A stretch of DNA of 64,000 bases, from positions 1,674,001 to 1,738,000 of the forward strand of contig NZ_CP017718.1 in NCBI RefSeq assembly GCF_001854405.1. Direction: 5' to 3'. The stretch's first letter is position 1; each line of letters opens with the position of its first letter. Source of the stretch: Hyphomonas sp. Mor2 (GTDB taxonomy: Bacteria > Pseudomonadota > Alphaproteobacteria > Caulobacterales > Hyphomonadaceae). The notes beneath the pieces were generated by a model. The model searched no databases, had not been told where the DNA came from, and saw nothing but the letters and a program-made list of their open reading frames with translations. Positions 9,348-18,590 of this stretch are shown here, in pieces. Both the position numbers and the translations under genes were made by a program.

Positions 9348-9824
9348 CTAAGGGTCAGTCTCTTGAGACTTCAATGCATCACGAATGGCCGAAAGTACGC
9401 CCGTTGACTCAGCCAGATCATCCGCCTCCACCGAAGCAAATGCTCGCGCTGCAACGCGCTCAGCAGATTTTGCAAAATCTTCGGCGCGCTGGCGGGCCAA
9501 TCGCGTTGGAACAATGCGCCAGACCCGTCGGTCGGCTGCGTCTCTCTCGCGTGAGACATAGCCAGAGTTTTCCAGCTGGTCGATCAGCGCGCCGACGGAA
9601 GGACGGGCGATGTCGAGCGCCTCTGCAAGCGCTGTTTGCGTAGGGCTATCCAGTCTCAATACATAAACCAGCACATGCCATTGTGATCTCGTAAGGCCAA
9701 TGGCCTCCATTTCCTTGTCAAATGCTATGCGCAACAGACGGGTGACTTCCCCGAGAAGAAAACTGAAGTCAATTCTGGGATCTCCTTTGAGATCAAAGCC
9801 AAGTGACCGCGTCGAAAGCGCCAT
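9348..9824 (-). CDS. MarR-family transcriptional regulator
   Basis: A winged-helix repressor of about 158 residues. The recognition region SPTQTALAEALDIARPSVGALIDQLE is followed by the wing (SGYVSRERDAADRRVWRIVPT), the classic MarR layout. I chose the second ATG (9824) because GGAGAA sits five bases before it, while the ATG at 9836 has no ribosome-binding site. It is divergent from the hydrolase-thioesterase-RND operon. The 64-77 bases between them contain a perfect 7+4+7 inverted repeat plus a third half-site, so it very likely represses that operon and itself, with release by a small lipophilic ligand (inferred from the family). Confidence 0.9.
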   Translation of the reverse strand: MALSTRSLGFDLKGDPRIDFSFLLGEVTRLLRIAFDKEMEAIGLTRSQWHVLVYVLRLDSPTQTALAEALDIARPSVGALIDQLENSGYVSRERDAADRRVWRIVPTRLARQRAEDFAKSAERVAARAFASVEADDLAESTGVLSAIRDALKSQETDP

Positions 9825-9845
9825 AATTTTCTCCATTTACATTTA

Positions 9846-9878
9846 TTGTAAGGAGGCTTACAAATAGGATGCTTACAA
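9846..9878. promoter_or_regulatory. MarR operator: TTGTAAG / CTTACAA repeats
   Basis: TTGTAAG at 9846-9852 and CTTACAA at 9857-9863 form a perfect inverted repeat with a 4-base centre. CTTACAA occurs again at 9872-9878, in direct orientation one and a half helical turns on. The site lies between divergent marR and the hydrolase operon, as expected for MarR autoregulation. Assignment to this regulator is by position and symmetry. Confidence 0.6.
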
Positions 9879-9900
9879 GATTCTACCCCGGAGGCGTTCT

Positions 9901-10770
9901 GTGAACAAGGCTGTCGGACGAATGAACGCACAAGGGCTCACATTGGCCACGAGCTCGTTTGGTGATCCTGCAGCGCCCCCGGTAATTTTCGCGCATGGTG
10001 GCGGGCAAACCCGGCACGCCTGGAAGGACGCTGCGAAAACGCTCGCATTTGAGGGCTATTTCTCGACGGTGCTGGACCTTCGCGGACATGGCGATAGCGA
10101 TTGGGCCGCTGACGGGGACTACTCGCTAGAAGCCATTGCGAGAGATTTGATTGACATTGCAGGGCAATTGGCGGGCGCGGGAACCCGGCCACACCTCGTC
10201 GGGGCCTCTCTTGGCGGGCTTGCTGCAATCGTCGCAGCTGGCATGCTGGCACGCGACGCGTTTATGTCAGTTACTCTCGTCGATATTGCGCCGAATATGG
10301 ATGCGGCCGGGGTTGCCAAAGTGGTCGGTTTTATGGGCGCTCACATCGAGGAAGGTTTCGAATCGCTGGAACAGGCCGCCGATGTCATCGCAAAATATCT
10401 TCCGCATCGCCCCCGCCCAAATGACCTTGAAGGTTTGCGGAAGAATTTGCGCCAAGGGGAGGATGGGCGCTGGCGCTGGCATTGGGACCCGGCCTTCATT
10501 ACGGGCGTAATGAAGCGATCGGCAGTTACGCGCACTAGCGATCTCGAACAGGCGGTAAGGGACATTTGCGTGCCGCTTCATCTCATTCGCGGGCGCATGA
10601 GTGAGCTCGTCTCAGAGGACTCTGTTACCGCCTTCCGGGCGCTCGCCCCAGATGCGCATTTTACCGATGTCGCTGGGGCGCGCCACATGGTGGCGGGAGA
10701 CCGCAATGATGTGTTCACAGATGCCGTTGCGGCTTTTTTGCGTCAGGTGGGCGAGGAGGCCCCGGTATGA
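9901..10770 (+). CDS. Alpha/beta-fold hydrolase
   Basis: A 289-residue alpha/beta hydrolase, probably an esterase or lactonase-type enzyme of the cytoplasm. The oxyanion segment HGGGQTRHAW is at about residues 31-40, the nucleophile elbow GASLGG near 100-105, and the catalytic histidine in GARHMVAGD near 260. Translation starts at GTG, preceded by GGAGG at 9890-9894. It opens a four-gene operon (hydrolase, thioesterase, RND adaptor, RND permease), with each start overlapping the previous stop by 4 bases. The context suggests that an ester or acyl compound is both hydrolysed and exported. The substrate cannot be read from sequence. Confidence 0.85.
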   Translation: MNKAVGRMNAQGLTLATSSFGDPAAPPVIFAHGGGQTRHAWKDAAKTLAFEGYFSTVLDLRGHGDSDWAADGDYSLEAIARDLIDIAGQLAGAGTRPHLVGASLGGLAAIVAAGMLARDAFMSVTLVDIAPNMDAAGVAKVVGFMGAHIEEGFESLEQAADVIAKYLPHRPRPNDLEGLRKNLRQGEDGRWRWHWDPAFITGVMKRSAVTRTSDLEQAVRDICVPLHLIRGRMSELVSEDSVTAFRALAPDAHFTDVAGARHMVAGDRNDVFTDAVAAFLRQVGEEAPV

Positions 10771-11189
10771 GCGCCTCAACTCCAGGTCTCAGGGACATGC
10801 AGCTTGCGCTTGAAGCTGCTCCCTTTCATCGATGGCTTGGGCTCAAGGTAATCAGCGCAGACGAAGAAGCGATCAGACTTGAGATGCCCTGGCGGGATGA
10901 AATTGTCTCCAATCCGCGCACCCAATCTGCGCATGGCGGAATTCTCGCCGCCTTGATTGATCTCACAGGATTTTATGCCTTGTTGGCCGCTGGCAGCGTG
11001 CCGGTTGCTACCGCTGACTTGCGCGTCGACTATCATAAGCCCGCCACACCCGGTCGGCTTACCATAACGGGAAGAATCGTCCGACTGGGGTCGACACTAT
11101 CAGTCGCCGAAGCATCTATAACCAACGCTGATGGCGACCTGCTTTCGAGCGGACGCGGTGCCTACCAGATGCCGAGGCGTTCGCAATGA
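10767..11189 (+). CDS. PaaI-type hotdog-fold thioesterase
   Basis: A 140-residue single hotdog domain of the PaaI/YdiI group, acting on acyl-CoA thioesters. The conserved segment SAHGGILAALIDLTGFYA is at about residues 53-70, where family members place the catalytic acid, followed by the DLRVDYHKPA strand. Its ATG overlaps the stop of the alpha/beta hydrolase and its stop overlaps the lipoprotein adaptor start, so the genes are translationally coupled. Together with the hydrolase it may release free acids that the RND pump exports; this pathway is inference. Confidence 0.85.
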   Translation: MSASTPGLRDMQLALEAAPFHRWLGLKVISADEEAIRLEMPWRDEIVSNPRTQSAHGGILAALIDLTGFYALLAAGSVPVATADLRVDYHKPATPGRLTITGRIVRLGSTLSVAEASITNADGDLLSSGRGAYQMPRRSQ

Positions 11190-12301
11190 TTCGCCTGACA
11201 GTTTTCCTTTGCCTTTTGTGCTCTCTGATCGGCGCATGCACCGATGGTGGACACGAAGATCCATCTGCTGCGCCGCAAACCGACATCATTGCCGAGTCTG
11301 AGGCGTCCATCATACGGGTTGAGACGATATCCGCTGAAGAGACAATACTCGCCGAACCTCTCATCGCTTCAGGCACTGTCGCCGCCAAGCAAACCAGCAA
11401 TATTGGTGCATTGGCAGAGGGCGTCGTCGAGCGTATTTTCGTCCGGGTCGGTGACCGAGTTCAAAAGGGCGCCCCGCTATTCCGTACCCGGCAGATCGAC
11501 TATCAGCGTAGACTTATCGAAGCTGAAGCAATGCGCGACGTCGCGCAGGCTGAGGTGGCTCGTGCGAAGACCCTCGTAGATCGTTATACGCCACTGGCAC
11601 CTGATGGTGTGGTCTCAGGTGTGGTCTTTGATGATGCCAAAACTGCCCTGGAAGTCGCTCGTGCCAATTTGCGGCTCAGCGAGACGGAAGTAGAAACCGC
11701 CAGGCAAGCGCTCACCGATACGATCGTGCGCGCACCATTCAACGGCTCTGTCACAGCACGTTACATCGATGAAGGTGTGTTCATGTCAAACAGCTTTTCC
11801 GGGATGGGCAATTCAGCGGTCGTTCAAATCCAGGAATGCGAAATTGCCGCGGGCATATTATTTGCGCCAGAGTCTGAGCTTGCGCGTCTGCGCCTTGGCT
11901 TGACGGGTCGTCTTTATGTCGATGGCCGCGGCGATCCGATTCAATCCGAGATTCTGATTTTGAACGACCGCGTGGACCCTGTCTCGCGAATGGTTGAATT
12001 TCGCATGGCGTTTGCCAATCCGGACTGCCGTGTAAAGGCTGGGCAATCGGTTCGCGCCGAAGTGAATGTCGATCAACGCCCCGCCATAGTCGTGCCGCGA
12101 ATAGCTGTGCGTGGCACAGGTGACGACCGCTACATCTACATCGTCTCAGGCGGGAAAGTGCAGCGGCGCATCGTCAAAATTTCAGACCTGGACGCAGGCC
12201 GAACCGAGGTTCTTGACGGGTTGTCGATCGGAGAAAAGGTGATCCTGAGCTCATCCCAGCCGCTTTATGATGGAGCCGTCGTCGAGCCTGCAGCGTCATG
12301 A
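11186..12301 (+). CDS. RND efflux periplasmic adaptor lipoprotein (membrane fusion protein)
   Basis: A 371-residue HlyD/AcrA-type adaptor linking the inner-membrane pump to an outer-membrane channel. The N-terminus is a lipoprotein signal with lipobox LIGAC (cysteine near residue 18). A biotinyl-lipoyl half (GALAEGVVERIFVRVGDRVQKGAPLF) precedes an alpha hairpin at about residues 110-180, and the second lipoyl half TIVRAPFNGSV and beta-barrel follow. It overlaps both neighbours by 4 bases. No outer-membrane channel gene is in this operon, so a TolC-like protein encoded elsewhere would be needed. Confidence 0.9.
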   Translation: MIRLTVFLCLLCSLIGACTDGGHEDPSAAPQTDIIAESEASIIRVETISAEETILAEPLIASGTVAAKQTSNIGALAEGVVERIFVRVGDRVQKGAPLFRTRQIDYQRRLIEAEAMRDVAQAEVARAKTLVDRYTPLAPDGVVSGVVFDDAKTALEVARANLRLSETEVETARQALTDTIVRAPFNGSVTARYIDEGVFMSNSFSGMGNSAVVQIQECEIAAGILFAPESELARLRLGLTGRLYVDGRGDPIQSEILILNDRVDPVSRMVEFRMAFANPDCRVKAGQSVRAEVNVDQRPAIVVPRIAVRGTGDDRYIYIVSGGKVQRRIVKISDLDAGRTEVLDGLSIGEKVILSSSQPLYDGAVVEPAAS

Positions 12302-15300
12302 TGTGGCTCGTCGATCTATCGATACGGCGAGCGGTCTTTGCGGTCATGATTATCGCGGCACTTGTGGGGCTTGGTTACATGTCGATGGGGAGACTGGGCG
12401 TTGACCTCTTCCCCGATGTCGAATTTCCATATGTGAATGTTACGGCCACACTGGACGGTGCTTCCCCAGAAACAGTCGAGTCCGAAATCACCGACATTCT
12501 GGAGGAGTACATAAATACAATTGATGGCATTGAGACGCTGCAATCCTTTTCCAGCGAAGGGCAGTCTCAAATTCTTATTGAGTTCGATTTGAGGTCCGAC
12601 GCCCGTGAGAAGGTCCAGGATGTTCGAGACAAGGTACAGCTTGCCCGCGCGGAGCTACCTCCAGACATGGACCCGCCCATTGTTGATAAGGTGGATCCGG
12701 ACGCTGCACCGATCATTTCCGTCATGATCGCTGGAGACCTGCCAATTGCCGACCTCACAGCGTTTGCCGATGACGTCGCCAAGGAACGCCTTCAGCGGAT
12801 TGACGGGGTTGGCTCAGTCAACATGGTTGGAGGGCGTGAACGGGACGTTCGGATATGGCTCGACAATGAACGCCTGCGCGCCTTTGGCGTCACGGCAGAT
12901 GATGTCCGCCAAGCGATACAGAATGAACATGCGGAGCTCCCGGGTGGGCGGCTGGAAACCGCTGCCCGCACAAAGGAGTTCGGCGTCAAGACAGTCGCTG
13001 AAGTCACCAGTGCGGATGGCTTTGCCGAACTACCGGTTGCCTACCGAGAGAATGGCGTCACCATCCGCATCTCCGATATCGCACGTGTCGAAGATGGGTT
13101 GGAGGATGAACGCTCAGCTGCCTTGCTGAATGGCAGGCGGGGAATATCACTCGATATTCGAAAACAGTCAGGCCGTAACACAGTGGAAGTCGCACGCAAT
13201 GTGAAGGAGGCGACAGAGCGTCTTCGGAAAATTGCCCCTACCGGTGTAACTGTCATTGCGACCCGCGATGTTTCCAAATTCATCGAGAGCTCAATTGAGG
13301 ACGTTACCCACGACGTGGTGATCGCAATTGGCCTCGTGATCGCTGTGACATTCACTTTCCTCTTGAACGTCAGAGCTACGTTAACTGTCGCCACCGCGAT
13401 CCCAACATCTTTGGTGGCGACCTTTTTTGGATTCTACCTGCTCGGATTTACGATCAATGTCCTTACCCTGTTGGCGCTGACTGTCGCGATCGGTCTTCTT
13501 GTCGATGACGCCATCGTCGTCGTCGAGGCCATCATGAAGGAGCTGGAGGAGGGCAAGCCCCCTCTCCAGGCGGCCCGCGAGGGGACGCGCAAGGTTGGCT
13601 TGGCGGTGTTTGCAGGAACTGCGGCGACACTCGCTGTATTTGTGCCTATCGCCTTTATGGATGGGATCGTCGGGCGGTTTTTTTACCAATATGGATTGGC
13701 GATCGTCTTTTCGGTATCGGTCTCATTGCTCGTTGCGCTTACGCTGACCCCAATGCTCGCATCGCGCTTTCTCAGGTCGGGAAGTGTTTTCTTTATTTTT
13801 CGCCCGTTGGATGCGTTCTGGGACGGCGTTGAACGTGTATACGCGTCAATTGTGACGCTCGCCGTGCGATTTCGATTGATCGTCATACTTATCGCAGTCT
13901 CGTCCGTCTTTGCCGGTGCGTGGTATGCCGCCCAAGTTCCGTCCGGGTTTACATCCCGGGCAGACAGGAGCGAATTTCAGGGCTCAATCGAACTACCGCT
14001 GGGCACCGGCGTTACAGCGGCACTGCGGACGGCACAAGAAGCTGACCAAGCACTCCGCAAAATTGACCACATTGAGGATGTGTTCCTGTCCATTGGATCT
14101 GGCTCGCAAGCCGATGTCCACATAATAGAACTCTATGCTTCTCTGACACCGAAGCAGCAACGCTCGAAAGGCCAGTTCGAGATCATGGATGAAGCGCGCG
14201 AAGCTATACGCGGAGCAGCGCCCGATGCGGTCAAAGTGTCAGTTCTTGAAGTGCCTTGGGTTAGCGGCACAACCTCCGGCAGCAGCGATCTCGATTTGTT
14301 GCTAAAGGGAAGTGATCTGGTTTCTCTTTCGCAGTATGCTGACAGGTTGGTGCGGGAGATGCGCTCGCGTTCTGCTTTCGCCGATGTCAGGACGAGTTTT
14401 GAGAGCGGGCGGCCTGAGGCCCAGATATTGTTTGACCGAAGGCGCGCAGGTGACCAAGGCGTATCAGCGAGGTCGCTTGCCTCAACTGCCCGGATTGCGC
14501 TCGGCGGGGTTGATGCAGGCACATTTGAAGAGGATGGGAAACGCTACGACATCCGTCTTCGCCTCGAAGAGGACCAGAGAGAAAGCGTAACGGACTTTGA
14601 CCGTATACAGGTGCGCGGAGTTGATGGCCGTCTCGTGGACATCGGCGCGGTCTCACAAGTGCAGTTCGCATCGGGGCCGTCACAGATTGATCGGTCTGAC
14701 CGTGCGCGAAAAATATCTGTGCTTGGCAGTTCTGCAACCGGTGTGTCGCTGGGCGAGGCTACTAATGAGCTGCTTGCAGTTCTGGATGCCCATCCACCGC
14801 CCCAGGGTATCGTTTACTCAATGGGCGGAATGGCTGAACGAATGCAGGAGACAGCTGGCGCAATCGGTTTTGCGCTCGCTCTCGCCTTGCTGGCGCTCTA
14901 CATGGTGTTGGCCAGCCAGTTTAACTCATTCGTTCAGCCGCTCGTAATCATGGTAACGGCACCGCTCAGCTTTTCCGGCGCGTTCGCCGGGCTATACTAT
15001 TTCGGCCTGGAGTCTTCGCTCTTTGCGCAGATTGGGCTCATTGGTTTGATGGGGATCGTCATGAAAAACGGCATCCTCCTGGTCGACCGGGCGAACCAAT
15101 TGACTGAAGACGGAATGTCGCCCCGTGGCGCGATCCTCCAGGCCTGCCCGGAACGCTTGCGCCCGGTTCTGATGACAGCATTTTCAGCAATATTCGGCAT
15201 GATACCGGTAGCATTTGCGACATCAGACGGTGCGGAGTGGCGCAACGCTCTAGGCGCGCTACTCATCGGAGGTTTGACGTCATCAACACTCCTTACATTG

Positions 15301-15477
15301 ATCGTTGTCCCGGCCTTCTTCATGATGCTCAGCGATGTCGCCAGTATCTTGGCACGGATCAGTAGCCGACTTTTATGGCCGTTCAATCGGCTCAACCGAA
15401 AGGATGGTGAAGATTCACAAATGACAGCGTTTGCAACGGGCGACGAAGAGCACGTGCCAACCGCTAGCCACACATAG
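12298..15477 (+). CDS. RND multidrug-type efflux permease (HAE-1-like)
   Basis: A full-length, 1059-residue inner-membrane RND transporter. The N-terminal helix ends in the conserved FPDVEFPYVNVTATLDGASPETVE segment. Two blocks of about five helices (residues 330-540 and 855-1030) carry the family pattern, including LLVDDAIVVVEAIMKELEEG in the first block and GLMGIVMKNGILLVDRAN in the second. It is the last gene of the MarR-controlled operon. The hydrophobe/amphiphile class fits the neighbouring hydrolase and thioesterase. Nothing in the following 190 bases looks like a strong terminator, and the mobile region begins there. Confidence 0.92.
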   Translation: MMWLVDLSIRRAVFAVMIIAALVGLGYMSMGRLGVDLFPDVEFPYVNVTATLDGASPETVESEITDILEEYINTIDGIETLQSFSSEGQSQILIEFDLRSDAREKVQDVRDKVQLARAELPPDMDPPIVDKVDPDAAPIISVMIAGDLPIADLTAFADDVAKERLQRIDGVGSVNMVGGRERDVRIWLDNERLRAFGVTADDVRQAIQNEHAELPGGRLETAARTKEFGVKTVAEVTSADGFAELPVAYRENGVTIRISDIARVEDGLEDERSAALLNGRRGISLDIRKQSGRNTVEVARNVKEATERLRKIAPTGVTVIATRDVSKFIESSIEDVTHDVVIAIGLVIAVTFTFLLNVRATLTVATAIPTSLVATFFGFYLLGFTINVLTLLALTVAIGLLVDDAIVVVEAIMKELEEGKPPLQAAREGTRKVGLAVFAGTAATLAVFVPIAFMDGIVGRFFYQYGLAIVFSVSVSLLVALTLTPMLASRFLRSGSVFFIFRPLDAFWDGVERVYASIVTLAVRFRLIVILIAVSSVFAGAWYAAQVPSGFTSRADRSEFQGSIELPLGTGVTAALRTAQEADQALRKIDHIEDVFLSIGSGSQADVHIIELYASLTPKQQRSKGQFEIMDEAREAIRGAAPDAVKVSVLEVPWVSGTTSGSSDLDLLLKGSDLVSLSQYADRLVREMRSRSAFADVRTSFESGRPEAQILFDRRRAGDQGVSARSLASTARIALGGVDAGTFEEDGKRYDIRLRLEEDQRESVTDFDRIQVRGVDGRLVDIGAVSQVQFASGPSQIDRSDRARKISVLGSSATGVSLGEATNELLAVLDAHPPPQGIVYSMGGMAERMQETAGAIGFALALALLALYMVLASQFNSFVQPLVIMVTAPLSFSGAFAGLYYFGLESSLFAQIGLIGLMGIVMKNGILLVDRANQLTEDGMSPRGAILQACPERLRPVLMTAFSAIFGMIPVAFATSDGAEWRNALGALLIGGLTSSTLLTLIVVPAFFMMLSDVASILARISSRLLWPFNRLNRKDGEDSQMTAFATGDEEHVPTASHT

Positions 15478-15667
15478 TACGGTAGATGACCATTTTGGTG
15501 CTCGAAGTCGACAGCGGGACTCCAATGCAGCCAATACTCTTCTACCGAAATTTTGCACTGATGTTTCTGGGCCAGGTAACGTTCGATAACTCGGGTTATC
15601 CCGTCATTCGCCTCCCATGAATTGTATGTCCATAAGGGGCCAATCTGGGTCAACTAACATCAGAGGC

Positions 15668-16846
15668 TCAAACGGCTGCTTCACACCCTGATTCCAGACA
15701 TTCATGTATCGATTGCGAGACCCTGTCCGCCGCATCAGCCAAGTGCCGCGCATCAAGGTGAGCATATATTTCGGTTGTTTGCGGCCTGCGATGGCCGAGC
15801 AACTGGCCCGCCATGCTAAGCGTTTCACCGGTCATGATGGCTTGACTGGCGTAGGTGTGACGAAGGTCGTGCAAGCGAATTTCACGGGGCAATCCGATAC
15901 GCTCCCGGATAGATCGCCACGGCACATCCAATGTCCCGATGGGCATGCCGGGATCGTGACTGGCAGGAAAAACGTAAATCGACCGCGCGCCTTTGCGTCG
16001 ACGCGCCAGAATTGCTATGGCGGGCGGCGTCAGAACCACGTCCCGACTGCCGGTCTTCGATACCTTTAGCCGTAGCCTGTCCTCAAGAACTTCAGCCCAC
16101 TGCAAGCGCGAAATTTCTCCGGACCTGCAGCCAGTAAGCAGGATCAGGTGGATAGCATCGGCGACATCCAACCAGCGCAGGTGTGGTGCTTCTAGCCAAG
16201 CTCCCAGCTTTGCGAGCTGGGTTGCATTCAGGAGCCGTCCCCGCGCTCGCCTTGTGTTTTTGCGGATCGGGCTCGATGGGTCTGGTGTCTCACGCGGCAG
16301 GCGACCGGTTTCCCTCGCAAACTTCAAGGCTGTGCGCAGGTGCGAAAGTGCTTGATTGGCTCCTCCCGGCCTTCGGGTGCTATATGCATGAAACCAAGCG
16401 GCCACTTCTGCGGTTGTGAGCCGATTGATCGGACGATCTCCAAAGGCGGGAAGTAGTTCGGCCTTGAGGTAAGTGGTCACCGCCTTGATCGTGCTCGGTT
16501 TCCACACGCCAGCTTTCGCTTGCAGCAGGTATTGGCTGAGTTCGCGGAACGTGATGGTGGGTTCGTCTGCACTCGCGAGTTGAATGACAGTTTTCGGCTG
16601 GTGCTCTATGCGCAGTTGGAGCGCACGAGTTCGCGCTTCGTCGGCATTCATTGTGTTTGGCGATCCAATCGTGAACCGGCGCAGCTTACCTTCGACCCGC
16701 GTCCTCAGAATCCATGCTTTGGAACCGGATGGCTGAACACGAAGGGCAAACCCTTGCTGAGCTACGTCTGCCAGGGCGTATTCCCGTGACTTGGGCTTTG
16801 CCTTTCGGGCCAGCGCATCGGTCAAGTGTTTCTTAGCTCCGCTCAT
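15668..16846 (-). CDS. Tyrosine recombinase/integrase (second of the pair)
   Basis: A 392-residue site-specific recombinase of the phage/P4 integrase type. An N-terminal arm-binding domain (FALRVQPSGSKAWILRTRVEG, residues about 34-54) precedes a SAM-like core-binding domain (FRELSQYLLQAKAGVWKPSTIKA) and the catalytic domain. All catalytic residues can be seen: R in GCRSGEI, K in SKTGSRD, HDLRH, GHRR, and the tyrosine in TTEIYAHL. Its ATG overlaps the stop of the upstream recombinase (ATGA), so the two are made together. It is intact and probably active. Confidence 0.9.
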   Translation of the reverse strand: MSGAKKHLTDALARKAKPKSREYALADVAQQGFALRVQPSGSKAWILRTRVEGKLRRFTIGSPNTMNADEARTRALQLRIEHQPKTVIQLASADEPTITFRELSQYLLQAKAGVWKPSTIKAVTTYLKAELLPAFGDRPINRLTTAEVAAWFHAYSTRRPGGANQALSHLRTALKFARETGRLPRETPDPSSPIRKNTRRARGRLLNATQLAKLGAWLEAPHLRWLDVADAIHLILLTGCRSGEISRLQWAEVLEDRLRLKVSKTGSRDVVLTPPAIAILARRRKGARSIYVFPASHDPGMPIGTLDVPWRSIRERIGLPREIRLHDLRHTYASQAIMTGETLSMAGQLLGHRRPQTTEIYAHLDARHLADAADRVSQSIHECLESGCEAAV

Positions 16847-18153
16847 TGTTCCATTCCCTCACTGATGGCACGTGACGCGCGAACGTCCTTGAAGTGCTGC
16901 GCAAGTTTCTGGCGCAGAGTAGATAGGCTAATACCGTTGATTTCGGCAAAGGCGTCCATCGGCAGACCTTGGGCGAGGAAGTCGGCGACTATGCCTTTGG
17001 GCAGAGGCGCAGGCTGGAACTTCTGCGCGGCCAGAGCCTCGCCCAAATGATCTGCGACCCGCGCTGCCGCTGCGCGAACCGGTTCTTCGGCAAACTGAGC
17101 GTAACCCGCTGTCGTTTGCAGGTCTGAATGTCCCAAAAGACCAGACACAGTTCGCAGCGGTTCGCCTGATGAGATGGCAACCGAAGCGAACCCGTGCCGA
17201 AGGTCATGAAGCCTGAGCGTAGAGAGCTCTGCATGTTCGCGGACGCGGTGCCATATTTTGTCGAGTTGGTTTTTGGAAACAGGCTTGCCGCGTTTGGCGA
17301 AGACGTATTCAGAGAGAGTCGGCTGTTCAGCGAGCAGTTTGAGAGCTGGAGACCCAAGCCAGATAGCGCGAGGTCCGGTTTTGCTGTCAGGCAACGCCGC
17401 GCGTTTTCCGTCGATCATACTCCATTGCAGGAAACGCGCCTCGGATTTGCGACAACCTGTCAGGGCAAGAAATCGAAATATCGCAGCTTCCACCGGCCAG
17501 CGCGTTTTAACGCCTCTTATGGCCCTACCAAGCCGTCCATAATCTTCAGACGTCAATCTATAGGCCTTGAAGCTGGACTTGCGTCGCCGGAGCCCCTGGC
17601 AGGGGTTAAGCCCCGGCGAGCGCAAACCCAGCAGTTCTCCGTGCCGAATGATTCCAGACAGCACGGCAAGGGTGCGGTTCCGGGTTCCTGCAGACGCATC
17701 GAGACCGGACCACCATGCGGCAACCTCCTCGGCAGTCAGGGAGGCAAGGTCGCGGGTGCCGAAGGCGGGAACAATGAACCGCGAAATGACATAACGGTGC
17801 GCCTTTATAGTGGCCGGTTTCCAGTTGGGCGCGCCGTCCTTCAGAAACTGTTCGGAGAAGTCTGTAACCGTCGCTTTTGAGATTTCAGGCACGAGGACTG
17901 GCGCAGGTGCCGCTCCGGACAATTCATCTCTGGCTTCGCGCGCAATCTCTCTGGCGTCAGCAAGGGAAAAATCACTTAGCAACCCGAGCGAGCGGCGAAC
18001 GGTTTTGCCTTCGATACGGGTTTGCAAATACCAGGTCGGGTTACGTCCGGTTCGGAAACGAACACCGAGACCGGGTTCTTTGTCATCCCATTCAAAGCGA
18101 TCTTTGTCGGGTGTTTGGTTGCGGGATGCTTTCTTGGTTTGTTTGGCGAGCAT
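16843..18153 (-). CDS. Tyrosine recombinase/integrase (first of the pair)
   Basis: A 436-residue integrase from the start at 18153. A longer in-frame extension to 18312 exists, but AGGAGGTAATCCC directly before ATG at 18153 makes that start convincing. The arm-type domain (LGVRFRTGRNPTWYLQTRIEG) is near residue 35; the catalytic domain shows GCRKSEA, SKTGPRA, LHDLRHGFAS, LGHSDL and TTAGYAQF, so the Arg-Lys-His-Arg-His-Tyr set is complete. After the tyrosine there is an extra tail of about 80 residues ending in a helix-turn-helix-like segment (MDAFAEINGISLSTLRQKLAQHF), which is unusual. It is coupled to the second recombinase. The two share a domain plan but only modest identity, so they are not a recent duplication. 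Confidence 0.9.
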   Translation of the reverse strand: MLAKQTKKASRNQTPDKDRFEWDDKEPGLGVRFRTGRNPTWYLQTRIEGKTVRRSLGLLSDFSLADAREIAREARDELSGAAPAPVLVPEISKATVTDFSEQFLKDGAPNWKPATIKAHRYVISRFIVPAFGTRDLASLTAEEVAAWWSGLDASAGTRNRTLAVLSGIIRHGELLGLRSPGLNPCQGLRRRKSSFKAYRLTSEDYGRLGRAIRGVKTRWPVEAAIFRFLALTGCRKSEARFLQWSMIDGKRAALPDSKTGPRAIWLGSPALKLLAEQPTLSEYVFAKRGKPVSKNQLDKIWHRVREHAELSTLRLHDLRHGFASVAISSGEPLRTVSGLLGHSDLQTTAGYAQFAEEPVRAAAARVADHLGEALAAQKFQPAPLPKGIVADFLAQGLPMDAFAEINGISLSTLRQKLAQHFKDVRASRAISEGMEQ

Positions 18154-18590
18154 GGGATTACCTCCTGATGCTTCCCCGTCAGGACACAAAAGACTGCACA
18201 TCCCGGGGAAGCGCTCAGGACACACGGGGAAGCAGAAATCCGGGTCCAAGTTGGCCTGTTCGATGGAAGCATAGACGGACGCAAACGCCATCTTCTTGAT
18301 CACCACTCTCAAAGCCTAAGCCTCTGATAGTGCCGCGATATTTCTTCAATCGAACCCGCGCGTAGCAACTCAGTGATTCTCCAAATGCCTCGCGAAAGAG
18401 ACGTTGGAAAAGAGAGTTTCGGTATCACACCCCATGCACCCTTGGTGCTGACAAATCGCGAGCGATCTTGTCTGAAACACCTACGGTGATTGAGAATAAC
18501 GCTGTATACGCTTGATTGACTATGCGATTACAAAGCCGCCCTCGATACAGCTGAAACCCAATATTTCTGGGCGATTATGCCAGTACACGC
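18154..18590. other. Gene-free interval between recombinase pair and relaxase
   Basis: About 435 bases. It includes the right copy of the 10-bp inverted repeat (18319-18328). No open frame here continues the relaxase in a recognisable way, so whatever replaced the helicase half of that gene has left no readable trace. I see no direct repeat matching the other side of the mobile region and no tRNA fragment. Confidence 0.4.

Larger units (their letters stand above)
15659..18328. mobile_element. Tyrosine-recombinase pair bracketed by a 10-bp inverted repeat
   Basis: Two coupled tyrosine recombinases (minus strand) lie between ATCAGAGGCT at 15659-15668 and its exact reverse complement AGCCTCTGAT at 18319-18328. 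The left copy touches the stop codon of the second recombinase; the right copy lies about 165 bases before the start of the first. The arrangement resembles the ends of multi-recombinase elements such as RIT elements, though those carry three recombinases. I see no target duplication. Boundaries are tentative. Confidence 0.45.
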
